This document shows, in pieces, positions 34,684 to 44,099 of a stretch of DNA of 64,000 bases; positions within the stretch are counted from its first letter, which is position 1, and each line of letters starts with the position of its first letter. The position numbers and the translations under genes are program-made. The notes below the pieces were generated by a model. That model did not search any database and was not told where the DNA came from. It was given only the letters and a program-made list of their open reading frames with translations. Source of the DNA: Pseudomonas jinjuensis (GTDB lineage Bacteria; Pseudomonadota; Gammaproteobacteria; Pseudomonadales; Pseudomonadaceae); NCBI RefSeq assembly GCF_900103845.1, contig NZ_FNIJ01000004.1, positions 352,567-416,566 on the forward strand, read 5' to 3'.

Positions 34684-36560
34684 AGCGGCCGGCCCGGCAC
34701 GTGCGCCGGGTAGCGGAAACGCAGGAACTGCTGCGCATTGCTCAGCACCTGGAAGGCCGACTTGAGGTTGTGCCGTTCGTTGGCGGAAACCTTTTCCGGT
34801 TCGATGTAGTTGTCCGGTTCGCGCCCCTCCAGCAGCTCCATGGCCTGATGGCGGATGCGCACGATGGAGAGGAACTCCAGGGCGTTGCGCAGTTGGGTGA
34901 TGGCGTCTTCGGTCAGCAGCTTGGTGGCGGCGATGGCGTCCAGGCGCTCCAGCGAGTTCTGCGCCTTGGAGCCGGCGGCCAGGGCATGCACCCGGATCAG
35001 GTCGGTCAATGGTGCGGTGCCGCGGCCCTTGAGGTTGATGATGTTGTTCTGCTGGCCGTCCTTCTCCATCACGAAGGTGCGGAAGAAGCCCAGCGGCGGA
35101 GTGCGGTTGAGCGCGTTGCGCGCCAAGCTGGCGAGAAACAGCGGGTTGCTGCCGGCTTTCTGCGCGACCAGGTCCTTGAGGCTTTCCACCAGTTCGGCCT
35201 CGCCGTAGATGCCGTCGAGATCGAAGAAGATGCAGCTGTTGAGCAGGGTTTCCGGGTTGGGCTGATCTATCCACTGGGTGAAATAGCTCCTCCAGACCCG
35301 CAACGGCTGGCGCCACTTGGGGTTGCTGGCCATGATCCCGCCCTTGCAGTAGCTGTAGCCGCAGGCCGCCAGGCCGTCGCTGACGAAGCTTGCCAACTGG
35401 AGGAAATATTCGTCATGGACCCGCGGATCGAAGCGGTTGTCGAGCACCAGGGCATTGTCCTGGTCGGTGACGATCAGTTGTTCGTCGCGCGCCATCGAGC
35501 CCAGGACCATGTAGCAGTAGGGCACCGGGGGTGGGCCCAGTTGCTGCTCGGCCAGTTCCAGCAGGCGCTGGGTCAGGCTGCGGCCGATCCCGGACATGGC
35601 GCGGCCGATCATGTGCGCGGTGGCCTCCTCGTTGACCATGCGCAGGAAGGTGGCGCGCAGGTCCGGCAGCAAGGCCTGCAGCTCGGCCACCGACTGCTTG
35701 TTGAAGATGCTGTTGACCAGGTACAGGCTGCTCTGCGACTCGTACTTGATGATGTCCGACAGGTTGATCACCCCGACCGGGCGCTGCCGATGCACCACCG
35801 GCAGGTGATGGATGTTGTGGCGCAGCATGCACAGCATCGCCTCGAACACCGAGTCGTCGGCCTGGATGGTGACCGGGTTGGGCGACATCACCCGGTCGAC
35901 CGGGGTATCCAGCGCCAGGCCTTCGGCCAGGACGCGGATGCGCAGGTCGCGGTCGGTGGTGATGCCGGCCATGATCTGCCGCTGGGGCGTCTCGGCCGGG
36001 CCGAGGATCACCAGCGAGGACACGCCATGCTCGGTCATCACCTGCGCCGCCTCCTGCACGCTGGTGCCCAGCGGCACGCTGACGGTGCGCCGGGTGATCA
36101 GCTTGCGCACCTTGATCTTCATCAGCTTGCTGGCCTTGCCCTGGGGCTCCTCCACCTTCAGGCGCGACTGGCCTTCGGCCTCGACGAAGTCGGCGAAGGC
36201 GTCATGTGCCTCGCACAGCTGCTCGAACAGTTGGCCGGGAATGAAGTAGATCAGGCTGTCCTCGATCGCCCGTGCCGGCAGACGCACCTTGTGCCCGCGC
36301 AGCAGGCCGAACTGGCCGAACACCTCGCCCTCGGCCAGGCGGTTGTACAGCTCGCCGTTGCGCCGGTAGATCTCCACCGCGCCGCTGCGGATGTAGTGCA
36401 GCTCCCCGATCGCTTCGCCATAGCGGAGGATGTCGCTACCGGCCTTGAAATAGCCGACCTCGACCTGCCGGGCGATCTCGTCGAGGGTTTCGTCGGGCAG
36501 CCCGTCGAAGGGGGCGAAGCGACTCAGGTGGTCGCGTATTTCGATCAACTCGACCTGCAT
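34680..36560 (-). CDS. cNMP-binding/CBS/DUF294 nucleotidyltransferase-like protein
   Basis: 626 residues. Domains in order: a cyclic-nucleotide-binding domain (about 15-120, FDGLPDETLDEIA ... EGEVFGQFGLLRGH), two CBS repeats (about 150-275), a DUF294 nucleotidyltransferase-like core with GSMARDEQLIVTDQDNALV near 370, and a DUF294 C-terminal helical domain. Family members are thought to transfer nucleotides or sense nucleotides, without a firmly known target. ATG 36560 is chosen over the longer frame to 36653 since the CNMP domain starts shortly after. Confidence 0.88.
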   Translation of the reverse strand: MQVELIEIRDHLSRFAPFDGLPDETLDEIARQVEVGYFKAGSDILRYGEAIGELHYIRSGAVEIYRRNGELYNRLAEGEVFGQFGLLRGHKVRLPARAIEDSLIYFIPGQLFEQLCEAHDAFADFVEAEGQSRLKVEEPQGKASKLMKIKVRKLITRRTVSVPLGTSVQEAAQVMTEHGVSSLVILGPAETPQRQIMAGITTDRDLRIRVLAEGLALDTPVDRVMSPNPVTIQADDSVFEAMLCMLRHNIHHLPVVHRQRPVGVINLSDIIKYESQSSLYLVNSIFNKQSVAELQALLPDLRATFLRMVNEEATAHMIGRAMSGIGRSLTQRLLELAEQQLGPPPVPYCYMVLGSMARDEQLIVTDQDNALVLDNRFDPRVHDEYFLQLASFVSDGLAACGYSYCKGGIMASNPKWRQPLRVWRSYFTQWIDQPNPETLLNSCIFFDLDGIYGEAELVESLKDLVAQKAGSNPLFLASLARNALNRTPPLGFFRTFVMEKDGQQNNIINLKGRGTAPLTDLIRVHALAAGSKAQNSLERLDAIAATKLLTEDAITQLRNALEFLSIVRIRHQAMELLEGREPDNYIEPEKVSANERHNLKSAFQVLSNAQQFLRFRYPAHVPGRPL

Positions 36561-36705
36561 CCGGGTCTCCTGGCGGGAGCGTAGGGCATGCATTGAACCA
36601 TACCCCCGGCCCGCAACGCCCGGGGTCCGGCGGCGCGGGTCGCGGGCAGGCAATCGCGCGTCGTCGCCGGCGGCAATCGGGCGCGGCCGAACGATGGATC
36701 GGCCG

Positions 36706-37356
36706 CTACGCTGCGACCGGCGTGGTCCGCAGCAGATCCATCAGAGCCAGGATGATCAGGGTGGCGACGATGAACCTGGAAATGGCGATGAAGGTGGCCG
36801 GCAGCAGTGGCAGGTCGAGGAACCGGCGCAGCAGGGCGATCTGCGAGAACAGGTACCAGATGCAGGCGACGCTGGTGAGCGACATCGCCAGCGCCACCTG
36901 GATGCCCGCCAGCAGGTTGGCCGCGATCAGCACGATGGAAAGCGGCGAGGCCAGGTAGCACTGGATGTAGAAGGGTTCGCGCAGGGCGGTGCGGCTCACG
37001 CGGACTCGCCGCACCCGCAGCATGGCCATGGCCGGCATCAGCGCGTACAGGCCGTAGCCGAGGCTGCGCACCAGCAGCCTCGGCAACTCGCCGGAAACCA
37101 GTGGCGAAGGCCGATCCGGCATGGCGAAGCCGACGAGATGGGCAAGGACGATGGAAAGGATCAGCATCAGCGGCGGGCTGAGCATGCCGCTGAAGCGCCG
37201 GTCAGGCTGCTGCTCGAGCTGTCGGCGGGTATAGAGCGAAACGTCGAGGGGGTTGCGCAGCACTCGCCAGAGCGTTCGCGGAAAGGCAATGGGCCAGGTC
37301 GCGACCTTCCACAGGAAGGCTTCGAGCGATTGCAGGCTGCGCAAGAAGACCACCAT
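36706..37356 (-). CDS. Hypothetical inner-membrane protein
   Basis: 216 residues with about five hydrophobic segments (for example PLMLILSIVLAHLVGFAM and SLTSVACIWYLFSQIALL) after an amphipathic N-terminus rich in Arg. It resembles conserved Pseudomonas membrane proteins sometimes annotated as permeases; I do not recognise a characterised family. It lies 145 bases upstream of the DUF294 gene on the same strand and may share its promoter. Confidence 0.7.
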   Translation of the reverse strand: MVVFLRSLQSLEAFLWKVATWPIAFPRTLWRVLRNPLDVSLYTRRQLEQQPDRRFSGMLSPPLMLILSIVLAHLVGFAMPDRPSPLVSGELPRLLVRSLGYGLYALMPAMAMLRVRRVRVSRTALREPFYIQCYLASPLSIVLIAANLLAGIQVALAMSLTSVACIWYLFSQIALLRRFLDLPLLPATFIAISRFIVATLIILALMDLLRTTPVAA

Positions 37357-37634
37357 CCGACAGGCATCTGGAGTGGCTGAAAGGTTGCCCCGCGGCCCGT
37401 TCCAGGGAGATCACGGGCAACCCGCAACCGATCTGCGCGATGCGATCGAGGCAGATCCGGTTCACCTGAGCATAGCGCGCCGGCATCGTGCGAGCACCGG
37501 ACCTGCCGGCGGACGTGGGCGAAGGGCTCCAAGCGGCCCCCCCTCTGGTTCGATCCGCCGATGGTCCTGATGATTGCCACCGGCCTCTCCAGCGCCCCTC
37601 GGGTGAGGCCAGCCAGGGCGTCAGCTATCCGTCG

Positions 37635-38948
37635 TCAGGCCGGCGTCGGGAAGGGAAATACGGTCGCGGAGTTGATTCCGAAGCCGATGCGCGCGAATCC
37701 CTCGCGCTCGCACCAGCCGCGGAACGTCACGGTATCGCCGTCCTCGAGGAAGCCGCGCCGTTCGCCGTCGCCGATATCAACCGGCCGGGAGCCCGCCAGG
37801 GTGAGTTCGATCAGCGCCCCCGCCTCCTCTGCGGCAGACCCGGAAATCGTCCCGCTGCCCAGCAGGTCGCCCACCTGGAGGTTGCAGCCGCCCATCGTGT
37901 GGTGGGCGATCATCTGGCCCAGGGTCCAGTACTGGTGGCGGAAGCTGGTGCGCGTCAGCGGCCGTGGCTGCCGCCCCGCAGCGCGCTGCGCCGCGCTCTG
38001 GATCGACACCTCCAGCTGGATATCGAATCCCCCGGACTGCTCGTTTTCCGGCGCGGCGAGATATTCCAGCGGCTGTGGCCGTTCCGGGGAGCGGCTCCAG
38101 GGCGTGCGATAGGGCAGCAAGGCCTGGAGAGTGACGATCCAGGGCGACAGGGTGGTGGCGAAGTTCTTCGCCAGGAACGGTCCGAGCGGGTGCATTTCCC
38201 ATGCCTGGATATCACGTGCCGACCAGTCGTTGAGCAGGCACAGGCCGAAGATATGCTGCTGGGCGCCGGCCAGCGGGATAGTGGTTCCGCGCTGATTGCC
38301 GACGCCGATCACGGCGCCGATTTCCAGTTCGTAATCCAGGCCCCGGCAGGGTGCATGCACGGGATCGGCGTTCGGCGTCGGCCGGACCTGTCCTCCGGGA
38401 CGGAAGACCTGCTGCCCGCTCACGCCGATGGACGAGGCCCGGCCGTGATAGGCGATCGGCAGCCAGTCGAAATTCGGATACACCTCCTGCCCGAACTGCC
38501 GGCAGCAATTCACGGCGTGGTCGAGGGAGGTATAGAAGTCGGTGTAATCGCCGATCCGCACCGGCACCCGGTATTCGGCATCCGCCTGCGCAACGAGCGT
38601 ACTGCGCACCCGCTCCTCGCAGGCACTGCCGCTTTCCAGCAGGTCGAAAAGCCCCCTGCGCAATGCGCTCCAGGCCTCCGGACCGAGTTCCAGCAACGGA
38701 TTCAGCTCCGCCGCGGAAGCCGCCGCCAGCGCTTCGGCGGCAAGGCCTTCCAGACAGCCGGTCCATTGCAGGGCAGCGAGATCGACGATCTGGTCGCCGA
38801 TGCCGACGCCACCGCGCCAGGCCTCCGCCGTGTTCCTGCGGCGGAAGACGCACAGCGGAAGATTCTGCAGCGGGAAGTCGCAGCCAGGGAGGTTGGCCTG
38901 TTCGAGCCAGCTGCGGCGGGAACTGTCATGGGTGTGGTCGAGTTTCAT
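37635..38948 (-). CDS. fahA: Fumarylacetoacetase
   Basis: 437 residues, the full length of FAH of tyrosine/homogentisate catabolism, which hydrolyses 4-fumarylacetoacetate to fumarate and acetoacetate. Seen: N-terminal SH3-like domain, IGDYTDFYTSLDHA (catalytic Asp/His region), GLDYELEIGAVIG (metal Glu-x-Glu), LNDWSARDIQAWE and PLGPFLAKNF. No homogentisate dioxygenase or maleylacetoacetate isomerase is next to it, so it may be a second copy serving the ring-cleavage functions further right. It is convergent with nothing and ends the leftward unit. Confidence 0.92.
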   Translation of the reverse strand: MKLDHTHDSSRRSWLEQANLPGCDFPLQNLPLCVFRRRNTAEAWRGGVGIGDQIVDLAALQWTGCLEGLAAEALAAASAAELNPLLELGPEAWSALRRGLFDLLESGSACEERVRSTLVAQADAEYRVPVRIGDYTDFYTSLDHAVNCCRQFGQEVYPNFDWLPIAYHGRASSIGVSGQQVFRPGGQVRPTPNADPVHAPCRGLDYELEIGAVIGVGNQRGTTIPLAGAQQHIFGLCLLNDWSARDIQAWEMHPLGPFLAKNFATTLSPWIVTLQALLPYRTPWSRSPERPQPLEYLAAPENEQSGGFDIQLEVSIQSAAQRAAGRQPRPLTRTSFRHQYWTLGQMIAHHTMGGCNLQVGDLLGSGTISGSAAEEAGALIELTLAGSRPVDIGDGERRGFLEDGDTVTFRGWCEREGFARIGFGINSATVFPFPTPA

Positions 38949-39160
38949 CGGGGTTTCCTTCGGGCAAATGGTGACGGCGCAACCCGCGGCATTCAGGGCA
39001 TCGTCGAAGATGGCCGGCGCGCGGGTCCGGCCAGCCGATGTGCTTTGGAGACCGAAGACATGGAGTTCCGCCAGCCCGGTTGCAGGAAGCGCCGGTTGGA
39101 ACCGCCCATGCCTGAGCTGCCGGCGCCGATCCGCATTCGTGGCACCGGCTGGCTGGTTCC

Positions 39161-39823
39161 CTATCGCGCAGCAGCTCCAAGCGGCGGAAGCAGTTCGGTG
39201 GCGAGCAGCGGCAGCGCCGGCGGTGCACAGAAGTCGACCGGCAGCCGCGCCTGGACCGCGGCGATGGACTGTTCCACGCCCAGCAGGCGCAGGGTCATTT
39301 CCGCCACGTCCTCGATCACTTCCAGCGGCAGCCTGCGCTGGTAGAGGTCCAGCATCACCCCGATGCTGCTGCCGGAAGCCATGGAGATCACCGCCGCTTC
39401 GTTGTCCACGCGAAACGCGCCGTTCGCCATGCCCGCTTCGACGTCGTCCTTGAAGAACTGCCGCAAGCCCAGTACGAAGCGCTGGGTCGGCAGGCCGGAA
39501 TCGAACAGCAGGTGGCCGATACCCTCCTCCGGCGCACCCAGGCGCAACATCTGCCGTACCGAGGTGGCAACGATCCCCTGGGTGTCGGTCATGCCCTCGG
39601 TGACCTTGATGATGGGCTCCCGGCAGGCCATCACCAGCAGGTCGCAGACGTCGTCGAGGACGTCCTCGCGGGTCCGGTAGTAGTTGTAGAAAGTCCCCAG
39701 GGCCACCTCGGCCCGCTCGGTGAGGTTGTACACCGTCAGGGCGCCCACGCCGCCTTCCACGGCCAGTTCCTGCGCTGCGACCAGCAGCTTGCTGCGCGTC
39801 CTGTCTCTTTTGCCAATGGCCAT
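39161..39823 (-). CDS. TetR-family regulator
   Basis: 220 residues: N-terminal HTH (TRSKLLVAAQELAVEGGVGALTVYNL, then VALGTFYNYYRTREDVL) followed by a variable ligand domain. It is divergent from the acyl-CoA synthetase gene. A 22-bp inverted repeat (39850-39871) lies 27 bases upstream of its start in the shared promoter, which fits autoregulation and repression of the synthetase. Likely effector: an acyl-CoA, by analogy with TetR regulators next to CoA ligases. Confidence 0.9.
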   Translation of the reverse strand: MAIGKRDRTRSKLLVAAQELAVEGGVGALTVYNLTERAEVALGTFYNYYRTREDVLDDVCDLLVMACREPIIKVTEGMTDTQGIVATSVRQMLRLGAPEEGIGHLLFDSGLPTQRFVLGLRQFFKDDVEAGMANGAFRVDNEAAVISMASGSSIGVMLDLYQRRLPLEVIEDVAEMTLRLLGVEQSIAAVQARLPVDFCAPPALPLLATELLPPLGAAAR

Positions 39824-39849
39824 AAATGCTCCGTCTGCGTAGGGCGAAG

Positions 39850-39871
39850 AATAGCTTTTCGATCAGCTATT
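39850..39871. promoter_or_regulatory. Candidate TetR operator
   Basis: AATAGCT and AGCTATT form a perfect seven-base inverted repeat with eight bases between, centred in the 116-base gap between the divergent TetR and acyl-CoA synthetase genes. Position and symmetry suit a TetR dimer. Confidence 0.55.
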
Positions 39872-39939
39872 GAAAATCCTTCATTTTTGAAATACCTTCA
39901 TTTCCAGCTTACAAACAATAACAATGGAGCAGGCAGCCA

Positions 39940-41844
39940 ATGCCAAGTTCAGGCCTCCGTGCCCTTGCCAATATCGTGCACCTCGAAAGTACTCCGCTCG
40001 CCCGCCACGACCTGCCGGAAAGCACCTACGCCGCCCTGCAGCGCAGCGCCCGGCAGAGCCCCGAGGCTCCCGCGCTGAGCTTCTTCTTCGACGCCGAACA
40101 CTACCAGCAGGCCTGGCACTGGAGCTATGCCGAGCTGTTCGCCGCGATCACCCGCACAGCCAACGCCTTCCACACCCTGGGGGTGGGTCCCGGCGACGTC
40201 GTGGCCTTCGTGCTGCCCAACCTGCCGGAAACCCATTTCTGCACCTGGGGCGGCGAAGCGGCCGGCATCGTCATGCCGATCAACCCCCTGCTCGACGGCG
40301 CGCAGATCGCCGAGCTGCTGCGCGCGGCCAATGCCAGCGTGCTGGTGACCCTGGCGCCGACCCCGGGCCAGGACACCTGGGAACGGATCGCTCCGCAGCT
40401 GGAGCGGTTGCCCGCCATCCGCGAGCTGGTCTGGGTCAGCAGCGCGCCCTATCTGGATGCCCGGAGCGCCCATGCGGCGCGTGCATGCGCAGACGAGGAA
40501 CGGCAGCGCTTCCCGCAGCGCCGCATCCATGACCTGCACGAGCTGCTCGCCGCTCAGCCGGACGACCGCCTCGCCAGCGGACGAACCATCCGCGCCACGG
40601 ACCACTCCTCCTACTTCTGCACCGGCGGCACCACCGGCCTGCCGAAGATCGCCGTGCGCACCCAGGGCGCCGAGGTCTTCGACGCCTGGGCGTTCGGCGC
40701 CATGCTCGGTGGCGACCCCACCAGCGAACGCTACTTCTGCGGCCTGCCGCTGTTCCATGTGAACGCGCAACTGGTGACCGGCCTGCGGCCCTGGCTGCAG
40801 GGTGGCCATGTGATCCTCGGCACGCCGCAGGGATACCGCAGCCCGGGGCTGATCCAGCGCTTCTGGCAGATCGTCGAGCATTACCGGATCAGCTTCTTCT
40901 CCGGGGTGCCCACCGTCTACGCCGCGCTGCTGCAGCAGCCGGTCGGCGCCGCCGACATCTCCAGCCTGAACTACGCCCTGTGCGGCGCGGCGCCGATGCC
41001 GGTCGAGCTGTTCCGCGACTTCGAGCGGGTCAGCGGGGTGCGCATCCTGGAAGGCTACGGGCTGACCGAAGGCACCTGCGTGTCGTCGTGCAACCCGGTG
41101 AGCGGCGACCGGCGCATCGGCTCCATCGGCCTGCGCCTGCCCTACCAGCCGATGCGCGCGGTGATCCTCGACGACGACGGCCGCTACCTGCGCGACGCCG
41201 ACATCGACGAGGTGGGCGTCGTCGTCCTGCGCGGACCCAACCTGTTCGCCGGCTACCTCGACGAGAGCCACAACCGCACGGCCTGGATCGGGATCGACGG
41301 CCAGCGCTGGCTGAACAGCGGCGACCTCGGCCGCCAGGACGCCGACGGCTACTTCTGGCTCACCGGGCGCAAGAAGGAACTGATCATCCGTGGCGGCCAC
41401 AACATCGATCCCAAGCAGATCGAGGAAGCCCTGCAGGCGCACCCCGCGGTGGCGCTGGTGGCCGCCGTGGGCAGCCCGGACGCCTACGCCGGGGAAGTGC
41501 CGGTGGCCTACGTGCAACTGGTGAAGGGCGCCGAGGTCGGCAGCGACGAACTGCTGGAATTCGCCGCCCGGCATGTCGCCGAGCGCGCCGCCGTGCCCAA
41601 GCGCATCGAGATCCTCGCCGCCCTGCCAGTGACGCCGGTGGGCAAGCTGTTCAAGCCGGCCCTGCAACTGCTGGAAATCGAGCGCGTGGTGCGCCAGGAG
41701 GCCCGCCAGGCCGGCCATGAGATCGACGTCGAAGTCGTCCAGGACAGCCGGCGCGGCCCGGTCGCCCGGCTGCGGGGACCCGATCGCCACAGCATGGCGG
41801 AGACGCTGGGGCGCTACGCCTTCCAGGTCGAATGCCAGCCCTGA
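39940..41844 (+). CDS. AMP-forming acyl-CoA synthetase
   Basis: 634 residues. P-loop-like AMP motif YFCTGGTTGLPKIAVRTQG near residue 225, adenine-binding GYGLTEGTC near 386, and the hinge TGRKKELIIRGGHNIDP near 470, with the acyl-adenylate Lys region PVGKLFKPALQ near 570. It would activate a carboxylic acid as CoA ester. It sits between FAH/TetR and the DUF1302/DUF1329 pair; in steroid or terpenoid-type clusters such ligases activate the side chain or ring-derived acid. Substrate not readable. GGAGCAGG site before the ATG. Confidence 0.9.
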   Translation: MPSSGLRALANIVHLESTPLARHDLPESTYAALQRSARQSPEAPALSFFFDAEHYQQAWHWSYAELFAAITRTANAFHTLGVGPGDVVAFVLPNLPETHFCTWGGEAAGIVMPINPLLDGAQIAELLRAANASVLVTLAPTPGQDTWERIAPQLERLPAIRELVWVSSAPYLDARSAHAARACADEERQRFPQRRIHDLHELLAAQPDDRLASGRTIRATDHSSYFCTGGTTGLPKIAVRTQGAEVFDAWAFGAMLGGDPTSERYFCGLPLFHVNAQLVTGLRPWLQGGHVILGTPQGYRSPGLIQRFWQIVEHYRISFFSGVPTVYAALLQQPVGAADISSLNYALCGAAPMPVELFRDFERVSGVRILEGYGLTEGTCVSSCNPVSGDRRIGSIGLRLPYQPMRAVILDDDGRYLRDADIDEVGVVVLRGPNLFAGYLDESHNRTAWIGIDGQRWLNSGDLGRQDADGYFWLTGRKKELIIRGGHNIDPKQIEEALQAHPAVALVAAVGSPDAYAGEVPVAYVQLVKGAEVGSDELLEFAARHVAERAAVPKRIEILAALPVTPVGKLFKPALQLLEIERVVRQEARQAGHEIDVEVVQDSRRGPVARLRGPDRHSMAETLGRYAFQVECQP

Positions 41845-42203
41845 ATCCGGCTCGATAATTTTTGCAAGCGTGCCCACCGGCGGAGACCGGGGATTTCATG
41901 AAAACAGCAAGCACGACGCCGCCAGGCTGTGATCGCCACTGACTTCACGAGGAGCCAGCCCACAGAAAAACCCTATACGAATCAAAGAGAAACCCTCACC
42001 AGCCGCGGATCGGACGATGCCTCGGGACAAGGCCTGGCACAGCCATTGCCCCCGATCACGAGGTGCCTGCCGCTTCTGGATTTTCTGAAGAAAAGAAATG
42101 GAGCCGATCAGTTCTCTTGCGAAAAACCCAGGTTCTTCGCACGGGATTCGTTCGCCCTCCGAAAGCTGCCTGCATGCCACACAACAACAAAAAGGTATGA
42201 GTC
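41845..42203. other. Promoter region of the DUF1302/DUF1329 operon
   Basis: 359 noncoding bases between the acyl-CoA synthetase and DUF1302 genes. It holds a strong -24/-12 promoter at 42035-42049 and about 150 bases of leader before the start codon. No terminator with a T-run is visible, so some read-through from the synthetase gene is possible. Confidence 0.6.
42035..42049 (+). promoter_or_regulatory. Sigma-54 (-24/-12) promoter
   Basis: TGGCACAGCCATTGC matches the sigma-54 consensus TGGCACRN4TTGC exactly. It lies 155 bases upstream of the DUF1302 start and differs at only two positions from the second sigma-54 promoter at 47944. The XylR/DmpR-type activator at 45842 is the probable partner. 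Confidence 0.85.
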
Positions 42204-44084
42204 ATGAGCAATAAACCAATGTCCTGGCGTCGCGCTCGGCTGCCGCTGGCAGTGGGCCTGGCCGGTGGCCTGGTCCTGCCGGCATACGGCGTGACCTTCA
42301 GCGCCGGCGAGATCGAAGGCCAGTTCGACAGTACCTTCAGCGTTGGCGCCAGCTGGGCCTTGCGTGACCCCGACGCCAAGCTGATCGGTGAAAACAATGG
42401 CGGCAAGGGCTTCGCCAGCGGTACCGACGATGGCCGCCAGAACTTCAAGCAGGGCGAGACCTTCTCGAAGATCTTCAAGGGCCTGCACGAGCTCGAACTG
42501 AAGTACGGGGACAGCGGCGTATTCATGCGCGGCAAGTACTGGTACGACTTCGAGCTGAAGGACGAGGACCGGCTGTTCAAGGACATCAGCGACCACAACC
42601 GCAAGGAAGGGGCGAAGTCCTCCGGCGCCGAACTGCTCGACGCCTTCATGTACCACAACTACATGATCGCCGACCTGCCGGGCACGGTGCGCCTGGGCAA
42701 GCAGGTGGTGAGCTGGGGCGAGAGCACCTTCATCCAGGGCGGCATCAACGCCATCAACCCGGTGGACGTCTCGGCGTTCCGCCGTCCCGGCGCCGAGATC
42801 AAGGAAGGCCTGATCCCGGTGAACATGTTCTACCTGTCCCAGGCGATCACCGACAACCTGTCCGCCGAAGGCTTCTACCAGCTCGACTGGCAGCAGACGG
42901 TCATCGACAACTGCGGCACCTTCTTCTCGCAGAACGACTTCGTCGCCGATGGCTGCAACGGCGTGCCGGTCGGCCCGAACCTGACCGGCAACCCGGCGGC
43001 CGTGGCCGCGCTGTCGCCGTTCGGCATCAACCTCGGCCAGGAAGGCATCGTGGTGCCGCGCATCGGCGACAACGACGCGCGCAACGGCGGCCAGTGGGGC
43101 GCCGCGCTGCGCTGGATGGTGCCGAGCCTGGACACCGAGTTCGGCGCCTATTTCATCAACTACCACAGCCGCCAGCCCTACGTTAATTCCTTCTCCAGCC
43201 CCAACGCCGCCGACCTCGACTTCGTTCCGCAGATGTGCGGCAACCTCGGCATCGGCGACCCGGCGGCCTGCGCCGCCGCCCTCGGCCCGGCGCTGAACGA
43301 CCTGGTGCTGGCCTACCGGCTCGGCACCTCGAAGTACCAGGTCACCTACCCGGAGGACATCCGCCTCTACGGCCTCAGCTTCGCCACCACCCTGCCCACC
43401 GGCACCGCGCTGTCCGGCGAGATCAGCTACCGCCCGAACCTGCCGCTGCAGCTCAACGCGGTGGACCAGGTGCTGGCCTCCAGCGGAGTCGACGCGCTCT
43501 CGCCGATGCTCTCGTCTGGCGCCTACCCGGTGGCCAACGGCGCGCTGCTGCAGGGCTACCAGCGCAAGCCGGTCACCCAGGCGCAGGTCACCGCGATCCA
43601 GTTCTTCGACCAGGTCATGGGCGCGGACCGCGTGACTCTGATCGGCGAAGTGGGCGCCGTGCACGTCGGCAACCTGGAGGGCAAGGGCGGCCTGCGCTAC
43701 GGCCGTGACCCGGTGTTCGGCCAGGGCGCGCTGTACCCGGACAACAGCCTGTGCCAGAGCAGCCCCGCCACCGTGCGCAACTGCAACGACCACGGCTTCG
43801 TCACGGACTTCTCCTGGGGCTACCGGATGCGCGCCATCTGGGAATACACCAACCTGATTCCCTCGGTGACGCTCAAGCCCAACCTCGCCTGGTCGCATGA
43901 CGTCGACGGCTACGCGCCCGAGCCCGGCTTCAACGAGGGCAGCAAGGCGATCAGCCTCGGCATCGACGCCGACTACCGCAACACCTACAGCGCCAGCCTG
44001 TCGGTCACCAACTTCTTCGATGGCCGTTACAACACCAGCGTCGACCGCGACTTCGTCGCGTTCAGCGTCGGCATGTCCTTCTGA
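42204..44084 (+). CDS. DUF1302-family outer-membrane protein
   Basis: 626 residues, with a signal sequence (RLPLAVGLAGGLVLPAYG) and many alternating strands ending in Phe (GMSF), as in outer-membrane beta-barrels. N-terminal GEIEGQFDSTFSVGASWALRD and QVVSWGESTFIQGGINAINPVD stretches (parts: SVGASWALRD, SWGESTFIQGG) are hallmarks of DUF1302. Members occur with DUF1329 proteins in clusters for hydrophobic substrates such as steroids, phenols and terpenoids, where they probably help the substrate cross the outer membrane. Transcribed with the DUF1329 gene from a sigma-54 promoter. Confidence 0.88.
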   Translation: MSNKPMSWRRARLPLAVGLAGGLVLPAYGVTFSAGEIEGQFDSTFSVGASWALRDPDAKLIGENNGGKGFASGTDDGRQNFKQGETFSKIFKGLHELELKYGDSGVFMRGKYWYDFELKDEDRLFKDISDHNRKEGAKSSGAELLDAFMYHNYMIADLPGTVRLGKQVVSWGESTFIQGGINAINPVDVSAFRRPGAEIKEGLIPVNMFYLSQAITDNLSAEGFYQLDWQQTVIDNCGTFFSQNDFVADGCNGVPVGPNLTGNPAAVAALSPFGINLGQEGIVVPRIGDNDARNGGQWGAALRWMVPSLDTEFGAYFINYHSRQPYVNSFSSPNAADLDFVPQMCGNLGIGDPAACAAALGPALNDLVLAYRLGTSKYQVTYPEDIRLYGLSFATTLPTGTALSGEISYRPNLPLQLNAVDQVLASSGVDALSPMLSSGAYPVANGALLQGYQRKPVTQAQVTAIQFFDQVMGADRVTLIGEVGAVHVGNLEGKGGLRYGRDPVFGQGALYPDNSLCQSSPATVRNCNDHGFVTDFSWGYRMRAIWEYTNLIPSVTLKPNLAWSHDVDGYAPEPGFNEGSKAISLGIDADYRNTYSASLSVTNFFDGRYNTSVDRDFVAFSVGMSF

Positions 44085-44099
44085 GCGGGAGAACTGTTC

